Positions 1 through 5,466 of a stretch of DNA of 6,120 nucleotides are shown piece by piece. The stretch is from Anaerolineae bacterium. Lineage in GTDB: Bacteria > Chloroflexota > Anaerolineae > DRVO01. The position numbers and the translations under genes are program-made. Numbering within the stretch: position 1 is the first letter of the stretch; each line of letters opens with the position of its first letter. Location of the stretch: NCBI GenBank assembly GCA_012719195.1, contig JAAYAV010000461.1:1-6120 (forward strand), written 5' to 3'. The notes below the pieces were generated by a model. The model had not been told where the DNA came from, ran no database searches, and was given only the letters and a program-made list of their open reading frames with translations.

Positions 1-587
1 ACCGGCTGCTCGGGGATGGCGATGTAGTCGGCGCCGCCGGCCATGCCACCGTAGACGGCCACCCAACCGGCGTGCCGGCCCATCACCTCGACCACGAGGA
101 CGCGGTGGTGCGAGCAGGCAGTGGTGTGCAGCCGGTCAATGGCGTCGGTCACGATGCCGATACTGGTGTCGAAGCCGATGCAGAACTCGGTCTCGCCGAC
201 GTCATTGTCCATGGTCTTGGGAACGCCCACGCAGGGAATGCCGTGCTCGGCGTGGAGCCGCATGGCCACGCTCATGGTGTCGTCGCCGCCGATAGCCACG
301 ATGGCGTCGAGCCCCAGCTTGGACACGTTCTCCAGTGCCTTCTTGAGGTCGGCTTCCTTCTTGAAGGGGTTGGTGCGCGAGGAGCCGAGGATGGTGCCTC
401 CGACGTGGAGGATGCCAGAGACGCGCTCGTGGTCAAGTTCGACCACATCCGCGTCCACGAGGCCGCGCCAGCCGTCGAGAATTCCGGTGACGCTGAAGCC
501 GTGCTGGAAGCTGCGACGAGCGACGCCGCGGATGGCGGGATTGAGGCCGGGGACATCGCCTCCACCGGTGAGAACGCCTACGTTCAT
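1..587 (-). CDS. 6-phosphofructokinase, probably PPi-dependent (N-terminal 195 residues; runs off the window)
   Basis: This protein phosphorylates fructose-6-phosphate to fructose-1,6-bisphosphate in cytoplasmic glycolysis. It opens with MNVGVLTGGGDVPGLN, the nucleotide/PPi-binding glycine-rich start of the PFK family. GGDDT lies at residues 100-104 and PKTMDND at 123-129, with the catalytic Asp127 and Asp129. R162 and the MGRHAGW motif (169-175) belong to the sugar-phosphate site. In the family, Gly at E. coli positions 104 and 124 means ATP use, whereas Asp and Lys mean PPi use. This protein has Asp103 (equivalent to 104) and Lys124, so I infer PPi-dependence and a reversible reaction. The start at 587 is fixed by AGGAGGT seven bases upstream of the ATG. 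The frame stays open to base 1, so the C-terminal half lies outside the window. It follows the aldolase gene by 37 bases and is probably cotranscribed with it. Family assignment is very secure; phosphoryl donor is inferred. Confidence 0.93.
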   Translation of the reverse strand, partial: MNVGVLTGGGDVPGLNPAIRGVARRSFQHGFSVTGILDGWRGLVDADVVELDHERVSGILHVGGTILGSSRTNPFKKEADLKKALENVSKLGLDAIVAIGGDDTMSVAMRLHAEHGIPCVGVPKTMDNDVGETEFCIGFDTSIGIVTDAIDRLHTTACSHHRVLVVEVMGRHAGWVAVYGGMAGGADYIAIPEQP

Positions 588-593
588 CTATCC

Positions 594-600
594 ACCTCCT
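594..600 (-). promoter_or_regulatory. Strong ribosome binding site of the phosphofructokinase gene
   Basis: The minus strand reads AGGAGGT, a full anti-16S match, then GGATAG and the ATG at 587. It decides the start of this gene, which otherwise has no upstream limit other than the preceding aldolase stop. It sits inside the 37-base aldolase-phosphofructokinase spacer, where I see no separate promoter or terminator. Confidence 0.85.
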
Positions 601-624
601 GGGTGTTTGTCAGTGCGGCCGATA

Positions 625-1530
625 TCACTCTACGGCGGCGAAGTCGGGCCCGGCAAACTCACCGGCCGGTACAGCCTGCGCCTTGCCCGAGGAGCCAAAG
701 AGCCGGATCTTCTCGCGCACCCGGGCGCGCACCTCGTCTCGGGCGGGGCCTAGGAGCTTGCGCATGTCGTGCTCCTGCGGTCGGGCGGCCGAGGCAGTGC
801 GCAGCGCTTCGCAGAAGCCGGCGGTCAGGTAGGTGCCCACGTTCACCTTGGCTATGCCCCCGGCGATGGCCTGCCGGATGCTCTCCTCCGTCACGCCGGA
901 GGAGCCGTGAAGAACGAGGGGCACGGAGACGGCGGCGGCGCAAGCGCGGATGCGCTCCTGGTCTAGTTCCGCTTCTTGGGATTGCATGGCGTGTACCGAG
1001 CCGACGGCGATGGCCAGGGTGTCGCAACCGGTGAGTTCCAGGAAGCGGCCGGCCATGTCCGGGTCGGTCATGTGGCTGGAGACCTGCTTAGCGGTGACCT
1101 GGTCGCGGCTCTGGAGGACCTGTCCCAGTTCCGCCTCCACGGGAATGCCGCAGGCGTGGGCGGCGCGGGCGATGAGAGTAGTGGTGGCGACGTTCTCCTC
1201 CCAGGGCTTGGCGCTACCATCGAACATGAGCGAGGTGAAGCCGGCCTGGAGGGCGCGCACGTTGGTCTCGAATCCGCTTCCGTGGTCGAGGTGCAGCACC
1301 ACGGGGACGGAGGCTTCGCCGGCACCGGCTCGAACGACCTCGGCCAGGTAGGTGAGCCCACCGTAGCGGATAGCGCCCTCGGATATCTGGACGATGACCG
1401 GCGACTGCTCGTCCTCCGCTGCCTCAATGATCGCCTGAATCATCTCCAGGTTGTTGGCGTTGAAGGCACCCACGGCGTAGCCGTCCTGCCGGGCGCGCTG
1501 TAGCAGTGCTTTGCTGGTTACAAGAGCCAT
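625..1530 (-). CDS. Class II (metal-dependent) fructose-bisphosphate aldolase family protein
   Basis: A 301-residue cytoplasmic TIM-barrel aldolase, close to the usual length of the family. It should cleave or form fructose-1,6-bisphosphate from glyceraldehyde-3-phosphate and dihydroxyacetone phosphate. Visible motifs are YAVGAFNANN (18-27), HLDHG (80-84) with catalytic Asp82 and metal ligand His83, AELG (133-136) with Glu134, metal ligands His180 (GSVHA) and His208 (LHGSSG), and the phosphate-binding NVGT (230-233). The loop after Glu134 lacks the common Gly-Gly-x-Glu-Asp pattern. The tagatose-bisphosphate and other ketose-bisphosphate aldolases (GatY/KbaY type) look very similar, so the substrate is inferred from the phosphofructokinase gene directly downstream. 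I chose the ATG at 1530 over an in-frame ATG at 1554 because GAGGGGGT lies just upstream and the protein then begins MALVTSK, typical of the family. The longer start would add eight unconserved residues and remove the leader hairpin region from the leader. Confidence 0.93.
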   Translation of the reverse strand: MALVTSKALLQRARQDGYAVGAFNANNLEMIQAIIEAAEDEQSPVIVQISEGAIRYGGLTYLAEVVRAGAGEASVPVVLHLDHGSGFETNVRALQAGFTSLMFDGSAKPWEENVATTTLIARAAHACGIPVEAELGQVLQSRDQVTAKQVSSHMTDPDMAGRFLELTGCDTLAIAVGSVHAMQSQEAELDQERIRACAAAVSVPLVLHGSSGVTEESIRQAIAGGIAKVNVGTYLTAGFCEALRTASAARPQEHDMRKLLGPARDEVRARVREKIRLFGSSGKAQAVPAGEFAGPDFAAVE

Positions 1531-1535
1531 GCTTG

Positions 1536-1543
1536 ACCCCCTC
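1536..1543 (-). promoter_or_regulatory. Ribosome binding site deciding the aldolase start at 1530
   Basis: The minus strand reads GAGGGGGT, then CAAGC and the ATG at 1530. It is G-rich but properly spaced, about six bases from the GAGGGGG core to the ATG. No comparable purine run precedes the alternative ATG at 1554; that ATG would fall inside or beside the leader hairpin. Confidence 0.6.
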
Positions 1544-1552
1544 GCGGCGTGC

Positions 1553-1584
1553 AAAAGGGGCCCCCAACCCCGTCTTTGGGCCCC
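1553..1584 (-). terminator. Leader hairpin with T-tract, alternative to the upstream inverted repeat
   Basis: On the minus strand GGGGCCC (1584-1578) can pair with GGGCCCC (1563-1557) across a 14-base loop, and TTTT (1556-1553) follows at once. This all-GC 7-bp stem with a short T run looks like a weak intrinsic terminator or attenuator 23 bases before the aldolase start. Its left arm is also the right arm of the inverted repeat at 1577-1612, so the two structures exclude each other. GGGCCC is self-complementary, which makes such pairings easier to obtain by chance in GC-rich DNA. Confidence 0.35.
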
Positions 1585-1612
1585 GCTGCTCCTAGATTAG
1601 CAGCGGGGCCCA
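1577..1612 (-). terminator. Perfect 14-bp inverted repeat: exporter operon terminator or operator
   Basis: TGGGCCCCGCTGCT and its exact reverse complement lie at 1577-1590 and 1599-1612, separated by eight bases. RNA reading out of the exporter operon, whose last stop is at 1654, would fold this into a very stable hairpin. No T-tract follows on either strand, so it is not a textbook intrinsic terminator, although GC-rich genomes often lack one. Because the predicted aldolase promoter's -10 box lies in the central spacer, the repeat could equally be a repressor binding site. The sequence does not decide between the two. Confidence 0.5.
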
Positions 1613-1622
1613 TGGCAGTCAA
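1594..1622 (-). promoter_or_regulatory. Predicted sigma-70-type promoter of the aldolase-phosphofructokinase operon
   Basis: TTGACT (1622-1617, five of six consensus bases) is followed after exactly 17 bases by TAATCT (1599-1594, three of six, including the important TA and final T). Transcription would start near 1587 and give a leader of about 57 bases. The position, just after the exporter operon and before the aldolase, suits the site well. The -10 match is only moderate and no experiment is implied, so this is a prediction. Confidence 0.45.
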
Positions 1623-1653
1623 CTGACGTCGGGCGGTCGCTCGCCCGCGGGCC

Positions 1654-2871
1654 CTAGTCGCCGCGCAACGCGCTGCGGAGACTGGCCACGCTCACCGGCT
1701 GGCCGGAGAGCAGAGTCTGCGTGCGGAAGAGACGGGCTGCCAAGCGGATGCTGCCGTACGCGGTGAGCAGGAGCAGGGCAACGGACAGTGCCACCTGCCA
1801 GGCGGGCGGCGCGACTCGAACCACGCGGGCGAGCATGGTGACGGGTGCGGTGAAGGGCACCAGGCTCATGATGACTGCGGGAAGGCCGTTGGGCTGGTTC
1901 ACGATGCTGTTGATGAACCAAAGTGGGATGAACAGGGGCGCGTAGATGATGATGGTAGCCTGGCTGGCATCGCGCAGGCTGGGAGCGAGGGCGCCCAGCC
2001 CGGCCACAAGCGAGGCGTACAGCACGTAGCCCAGGGCGAAGAAGAGCAGCCCCAGGAGGAGCTTGTCGAGACCGAGGGAGTAGCCCTCCGGGATGTTCAG
2101 GCCGCGGCCTCCGACTGCCAGCGCGAGGCCGGCCGTGCCTAGCCAGGCGACCACCTGCAGGATACCGGCCGCCCCCAGCCCGATGGTCTTGCCGGCCAGT
2201 ATCTCCGTCGGCGCCACGCTGGAGAGCATCACCTCCAACATGCGGCTGTCCTTCTCATCGCTCAGGCTCTGGAGCAGCCAGCCGGTGGCAAAGGTTAGTG
2301 ACATGAAGAGCAGCATCAGGAGGGCGTAGGGCAGCCAGTACGAGACCGCTTCCGTGGAGGCCTCGGTCTGCTCACCCTGGACGGCGACCTCCTCCAGTCG
2401 GAACGGCTCCCACAACAGCGAGGCCAACTCCTCGCTGCCGGCCACGTTGGCCATAAGCACGTAGCGGAAGGCGGTGACTTGGTTCTGCGCGCCTATGGGG
2501 TTGAAGTCGCGCGAGTAGGAGATGACGGTCCCGCTGTCCAGGTAGTCGGAAGGCACCACGTAGAAGTCGGTGATCTCTCCGGCGGCAACGGCGCGGCGTG
2601 CGTCGTCCACGCTGGGATAGGACACGAACGCGGGCGCGAGTGCCTCGGGCACCCGGCTGACAACGCCGGCCTCATCGACGTAGCCCTGAGCCTGATCGGG
2701 GGCGGAGGGCAGAAGCAGGGCCATCATGTCCTCTTCCGTGGGCGCGCTCACGTTCAGAATGGCGACCATCACCATGGCGAGCAGAGGGAGCCCAAACACC
2801 ATGAGGAGGAAGGACTTCCGCCGGACCAGGGTGACGAACTCGTGTCGCGCGATGGTCAGCATATTCCTCAT
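1654..2871 (-). CDS. ABC-2 type exporter membrane protein, second permease (NatB/YhaP-like)
   Basis: A 405-residue inner-membrane subunit of an ABC efflux pump. A short cytoplasmic N-terminus (MRNMLTIARHEF) leads to a first membrane helix at about 21-42. A soluble domain outside the membrane (about 43-177) follows, then a cluster of hydrophobic segments at about 178-201, 230-254, 268-295, 303-325 and 357-379. After the second helix comes DEKDSRMLEVMLSS (205-218), with GK at 227-228, the conserved cytoplasmic coupling segment of the family. PNGL (327-330) and FTAP (340-343) recur in the neighbouring permease. The start at 2871 is set by GGGAGGG just upstream and by an ATGA overlap with the preceding gene; the frame is open further upstream but only as a shadow of that gene. 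This is the last gene of the operon. It should pair with the first permease and be driven by the operon's ATPase; the substrate is unknown. Confidence 0.88.
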   Translation of the reverse strand: MRNMLTIARHEFVTLVRRKSFLLMVFGLPLLAMVMVAILNVSAPTEEDMMALLLPSAPDQAQGYVDEAGVVSRVPEALAPAFVSYPSVDDARRAVAAGEITDFYVVPSDYLDSGTVISYSRDFNPIGAQNQVTAFRYVLMANVAGSEELASLLWEPFRLEEVAVQGEQTEASTEAVSYWLPYALLMLLFMSLTFATGWLLQSLSDEKDSRMLEVMLSSVAPTEILAGKTIGLGAAGILQVVAWLGTAGLALAVGGRGLNIPEGYSLGLDKLLLGLLFFALGYVLYASLVAGLGALAPSLRDASQATIIIYAPLFIPLWFINSIVNQPNGLPAVIMSLVPFTAPVTMLARVVRVAPPAWQVALSVALLLLTAYGSIRLAARLFRTQTLLSGQPVSVASLRSALRGD

Positions 2872-4076
2872 CGCGACCCTCCCTGGACCGCCTGACGGAT
2901 CTCCTGCCACGACAGTCGCTGGCCGAAACGCAGCATGCCCGCCTGGAATACCCGCGCCGCCAGGAGGATTGAGCCCACCGCCGAGGCCACCAGGATCACG
3001 AAGCTGGCGACCAGCTGCCAGATGGGAATCGATGTGAAGGCCCAGCGCATGCTGACGGTAAGCGGTGCTGTGAGCGGGAACAGCGTCATGATGGTGGAGG
3101 CGAGGCCGTTCGGGTTCGTGAGGATGACGAAGGACAGGATGGCGGGCAGCATCGAGGGCAGCGTGACGAAGGTGGCCAGCTGCTGCGCCTCGCGCAGCTC
3201 GGTGGTGGCGGCCCCGGCGGCGGCCAGCAAGCCGGCGGTGATCATGTAGGCGGGCAGGAACATGGCCAGGACGAGGATCAGGAAGGACCAGTTCATCTGG
3301 AAGTGGCTCAGCTCGGGTATGTTCATCTTGGCTACGATAAGGGCCACTGCCGCCGCGACGCCCCAAGCCGCCATCTGCGTCATGCCGACGGCGAAAAGGG
3401 CGAGGATCTTACCCCCCATCAGCTCATTGGGGGAAATGGAGGTGACCAGTATCTCCATGGTGCGAGACTCTTTCTCGTCCACCACCGCTCGAACGGCGTC
3501 GGAGGCGCTGCCGATGACGGTGATGAAGAAGAGCATGGCCGCGATGAAGGGGATGACCACATTGGGCCAGGTGCTCTCGCTCATCTCCCGGGTGCCGTCG
3601 AGCGAGCGAGCGACGAGGTCCATCTCATCGGACGCGCGCGCTCGGAGGTCTTCTGGGAGACCGGCGGCGAGATTCCAGCGCATGTAGCGGCGAAAGCCAT
3701 CTTGTGCCCCACGCTGGAGGTCTCCGGCGGAGTAGGCCGTCACTTTCCTCGTGGTGGCGTAGTCCGGCGCCAGCACGAAGGCGGCGTCGACGGTCCCGTC
3801 GTTCACAGCGGCAATGGCCGCCTCTTCGTCGGGGTAGGCGACGAACTGGACGTCGTTGGGGTTGGGTAGGTTCTCGGCGCTGGATAGGGCTCCGGCCTGG
3901 TCCACTACGGCGATGGGCTTGGTTACGGTCTCTGCCGAGGCGCCGAGGAAGCCGGCGATGGCGACGCCGACGATGATGATGAGCGGAACCAAGAGCGCCG
4001 ACAGCAAGTAGCCGCGCCGCTTTACCCGCCGAAGGTACTCGGACTTGAGGACTACCCAGACCAAGCGCAGTCTCAT
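2868..4076 (-). CDS. ABC-2 type exporter membrane protein, first permease (NatB-like)
   Basis: A 402-residue inner-membrane subunit. A positively charged N-terminus (KSEYLRRVKRRG) precedes the first membrane helix (about 23-45). An extracytoplasmic domain follows at about 46-170, then hydrophobic segments near 171-193, 221-249, 263-288, 303-325 and 352-376. DEKESRTMEILVTS (200-213) with GGK at 221-223 is the coupling signature of NatB/YhaP-type permeases. PNGL (322-325) and LTAP (335-338) match equivalent positions in the downstream permease, so the two are diverged paralogues, probably forming a heterodimer. The start at 4076 is fixed by AGGAGG seven bases upstream and by its ATG overlapping the ATPase stop (ATGA). 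Its own stop overlaps the next start in the same way. NatB-type pumps are known for Na+ export, but relatives move peptides, drugs or lipids, so I name no substrate. Confidence 0.88.
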   Translation of the reverse strand: MRLRLVWVVLKSEYLRRVKRRGYLLSALLVPLIIIVGVAIAGFLGASAETVTKPIAVVDQAGALSSAENLPNPNDVQFVAYPDEEAAIAAVNDGTVDAAFVLAPDYATTRKVTAYSAGDLQRGAQDGFRRYMRWNLAAGLPEDLRARASDEMDLVARSLDGTREMSESTWPNVVIPFIAAMLFFITVIGSASDAVRAVVDEKESRTMEILVTSISPNELMGGKILALFAVGMTQMAAWGVAAAVALIVAKMNIPELSHFQMNWSFLILVLAMFLPAYMITAGLLAAAGAATTELREAQQLATFVTLPSMLPAILSFVILTNPNGLASTIMTLFPLTAPLTVSMRWAFTSIPIWQLVASFVILVASAVGSILLAARVFQAGMLRFGQRLSWQEIRQAVQGGSR

Positions 4077-5014
4077 GTGATAGCCTCCTGCGCGGCCGCG
4101 TGCAGGTCGGGTACTTCCCCGCTGGCGTCGGTGACCACGGAGATGAAGATGTCGTCGAGGGAAGGAGTGGCGACCTCGAAGCCCAGGACCTTAAGGTCCG
4201 GCCGGCCACAGAGGGACGCCAGGACGGCCTGAGGCGACGTGTGCTCATCGAGGGTCAGCCGCTGAGCGCCGTTCTCCGGGTGCATGGCCAGCACGCCGGG
4301 CACCGGGCCCAGTTCTCCCTCCACCTGCACCCGGATGGCGTTGCCGGCGAAGGATGACTGTATGTCGGCCAACCGGCCATAGAGCACGCCCTCGCCCCGG
4401 TTGACGAGGAGAATGCGGTCGCACAGGGCCTCCACCTGGTTCATCTGGTGGGTCGACATAATGATTGCTTTCCCGGACGCCCGCTGCTCCTCCATCAGGT
4501 CCTTCACGCGCCGGACGTTGACCGGGTCCAGCCCCTGGAACGGTTCGTCGTAGATGAGCAGCTCGGGCTCGTGGGCGACGGTGGCGATGATCTGGGCCTT
4601 CTGTTGCATGCCGCGGCTCAGGTCCTTGACCTTCTTGTTGGCGCTCTCCGCGAGGTCAAGCTGCTCGAGGTAGTGGCGCACGCTCTTCTCGGCGGCCGCC
4701 TTCTCCACGCCCTTGAGTTGGGCGAGGTAGACCAGGCACTCCAGTAGAGGCAGTTCGCGATAGAGCCCACGTTCCTCGGGCAGGTAGCCGATGCGCGCCT
4801 TCTTGTCCTCGTTCATGGGGCCGCCCATCATGATGATGGTGCCCGAGTCGGGGCGGAAGATGTTGAGCATCATGCGGATCGTGGTGGTCTTACCAGCGCC
4901 GTTCGGGCCGAGCAGGCCGAAGATCTCTCCCTGGTCTACCTCAAGGGAGACGTCTCTGACGGCCTGCATCTGCCCGAAGCGTTTACTGACGTGCTGAACC
5001 TCTACCAGAGCCAT
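4073..5014 (-). CDS. ABC-2 type exporter ATP-binding protein (NatA/YhaQ-like)
   Basis: A 313-residue cytoplasmic ATPase that powers the two permeases encoded downstream. Walker A is GPNGAGKT (36-43, Lys42). YLPEERGLY (77-85) marks the NatA/YhaQ branch at the Q-loop region. The signature motif is LSRGMQQK (132-139), a normal variant of LSGGQ in this branch. Walker B is LLIYDEP (152-158) with catalytic Glu157, GLDP is the D-loop (161-164) and His189 the switch histidine. Residues from about 210 form the accessory C-terminal domain typical of the branch, ending in PSLDDIF (284-290). All key ATPase residues are present, so it should be active. The ATG at 5014 has GGAGGT eight bases upstream. It is the first gene of the operon and its TGA overlaps the next start. 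It lies about 50 bases downstream of a predicted extended -10 promoter. Confidence 0.95.
   Translation of the reverse strand: MALVEVQHVSKRFGQMQAVRDVSLEVDQGEIFGLLGPNGAGKTTTIRMMLNIFRPDSGTIIMMGGPMNEDKKARIGYLPEERGLYRELPLLECLVYLAQLKGVEKAAAEKSVRHYLEQLDLAESANKKVKDLSRGMQQKAQIIATVAHEPELLIYDEPFQGLDPVNVRRVKDLMEEQRASGKAIIMSTHQMNQVEALCDRILLVNRGEGVLYGRLADIQSSFAGNAIRVQVEGELGPVPGVLAMHPENGAQRLTLDEHTSPQAVLASLCGRPDLKVLGFEVATPSLDDIFISVVTDASGEVPDLHAAAQEAIT
4084..4089 (-). promoter_or_regulatory. Ribosome binding site of the first permease, inside the ATPase gene
   Basis: AGGAGG, then CTATCAC and the ATG at 4076. It lies within the last codons of the ATPase gene, just before the ATGA overlap, and fixes the permease start. 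The strong site means the downstream gene can be initiated afresh as well as by re-initiating ribosomes. Confidence 0.8.
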
Positions 5015-5070
5015 TGCGAGTTACCTCCGCGCGCGATGATGGCGGTGACCTCCGGCTGGGGGACCCACCC

Positions 5071-5079
5071 ATTCTATCA
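5071..5079 (-). promoter_or_regulatory. Predicted extended -10 promoter of the ABC exporter operon
   Basis: The minus strand reads TGATAGAAT: a TGn extension followed by TAGAAT, five of six bases of the TATAAT consensus. The -35 region at 17 bases (TACCCC) is poor, which extended -10 promoters tolerate. Transcription would start near 5064, giving a leader of about 50 bases before the ATPase ATG at 5014. It is one of the few AT-rich spots in this GC-rich gap. Confidence 0.5.
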
Positions 5080-5220
5080 CTTCTGGGCGAGGCGGGGTAC
5101 CGGCTACTCGAGGCCGTTCAGATCCTTGCGGTTCTGGATGGCCGCGCGGGAGTTCTGGCCGCGCCGACCACTGGTACAGGGGCTGGTAAGGTGGGGCGCC
5201 TGCGGACTACACCTAACCCC

Positions 5221-5259
5221 CCATCCCCCTTCCCTGCGAAGGAAGGGGGGCCGGGATGG
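5221..5259. repeat. REP-like C-rich/G-rich intergenic palindrome
   Basis: CCCCCTTCC (5225-5233) and GGAAGGGGG (5241-5249) form a perfect 9-bp stem with a seven-base loop. An outer pair, CCATCCC (5221-5227) and GGGATGG (5253-5259), partly overlaps the inner stem and offers an alternative pairing. The flanking ACCTAACCCCCCAT on the left gives strong strand asymmetry. This style of element recalls dispersed intergenic palindromes of GC-rich genomes, Chloroflexota among them. Only one copy is in the window, so its repeat status is inferred. Confidence 0.5.
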
Positions 5260-5319
5260 CCTTCCACCTGCGATGGGGCACTTTCCGGTTCCCCCTGCCC
5301 GCGTGGTGAAGGGTGGCCA

Positions 5320-5342
5320 GCCAGGCGAGTGAAGCGCCTGGC
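5320..5342. repeat. 8-bp hairpin in the intergenic stretch
   Basis: GCCAGGCG (5320-5327) and CGCCTGGC (5335-5342) are exact reverse complements around the seven-base loop AGTGAAG. It lies 125 bases after the hydrolase stop and could help end that transcript, but no T-tract follows on the minus strand. It may also be part of a larger composite intergenic element with the palindrome about 60 bases away. Confidence 0.4.
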
Positions 5343-5466
5343 GAGCAGGAGGTTTGGTCAGTCGCCCGAAGCCAGGTACGGCCAGCTTGCGCTGAAGCTG
5401 CCGGAGCGGATGGACCTTCTTCCTCCGGCTAAGGGCGACCACTGGTGCCGCCGCCTCAGGCCCGGG

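Larger units (their letters stand above)
5015..5466. other. Gene-free stretch of about 450 bases with multiple hairpins
   Basis: This lies between the serine hydrolase stop and the ATPase start. Open frames crossing it on both strands have arginine-, proline- and glycine-rich translations that resemble no family I know, so I do not call a gene. From the hydrolase side it holds hairpins at 5401-5428 (CCGGAG/CTCCGG), 5383-5400 (CAGCTT/AAGCTG), 5320-5342 (8 bp) and the REP-like palindrome at 5221-5259. The extended -10 at 5071-5079 is the only promoter I see. No hairpin has a T-tract in the direction of the hydrolase transcript, so its terminator is not obvious. Confidence 0.7.

Noticed and set aside
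72..1034. Long open frame on the plus strand (320 codons)
   Set aside because: It lies antisense to the phosphofructokinase and aldolase, both of which have clear motifs. Its His/Gly/Ala- then Arg-rich translation is what GC-rich antisense frames produce.
1630..1647. Small hairpin CGGGCG/CGCCCG just after the last permease stop
   Set aside because: Only 6 bp and no T-tract; the much stronger inverted repeat at 1577-1612 is the better candidate for the operon end.
1531..1653. T-box or other known riboswitch in the aldolase leader
   Set aside because: The gap is too short and I see no conserved T-box or other riboswitch core sequence.
2872..3366. In-frame upstream extension of the second permease giving a 570-residue frame
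   Set aside because: It overlaps the first permease throughout, its translation is Arg/Pro/Gly-rich, and the ATG at 2871 has a good ribosome site and an ATGA overlap.
3303..3869. Plus-strand open frame antisense to the first permease
   Set aside because: It is a shadow of the permease frame with no recognisable motif or ribosome site.
4448..4747. Plus-strand open frame rich in Leu/Val/His antisense to the ATPase
   Set aside because: It mirrors the ATPase codons exactly and shows no independent signal.
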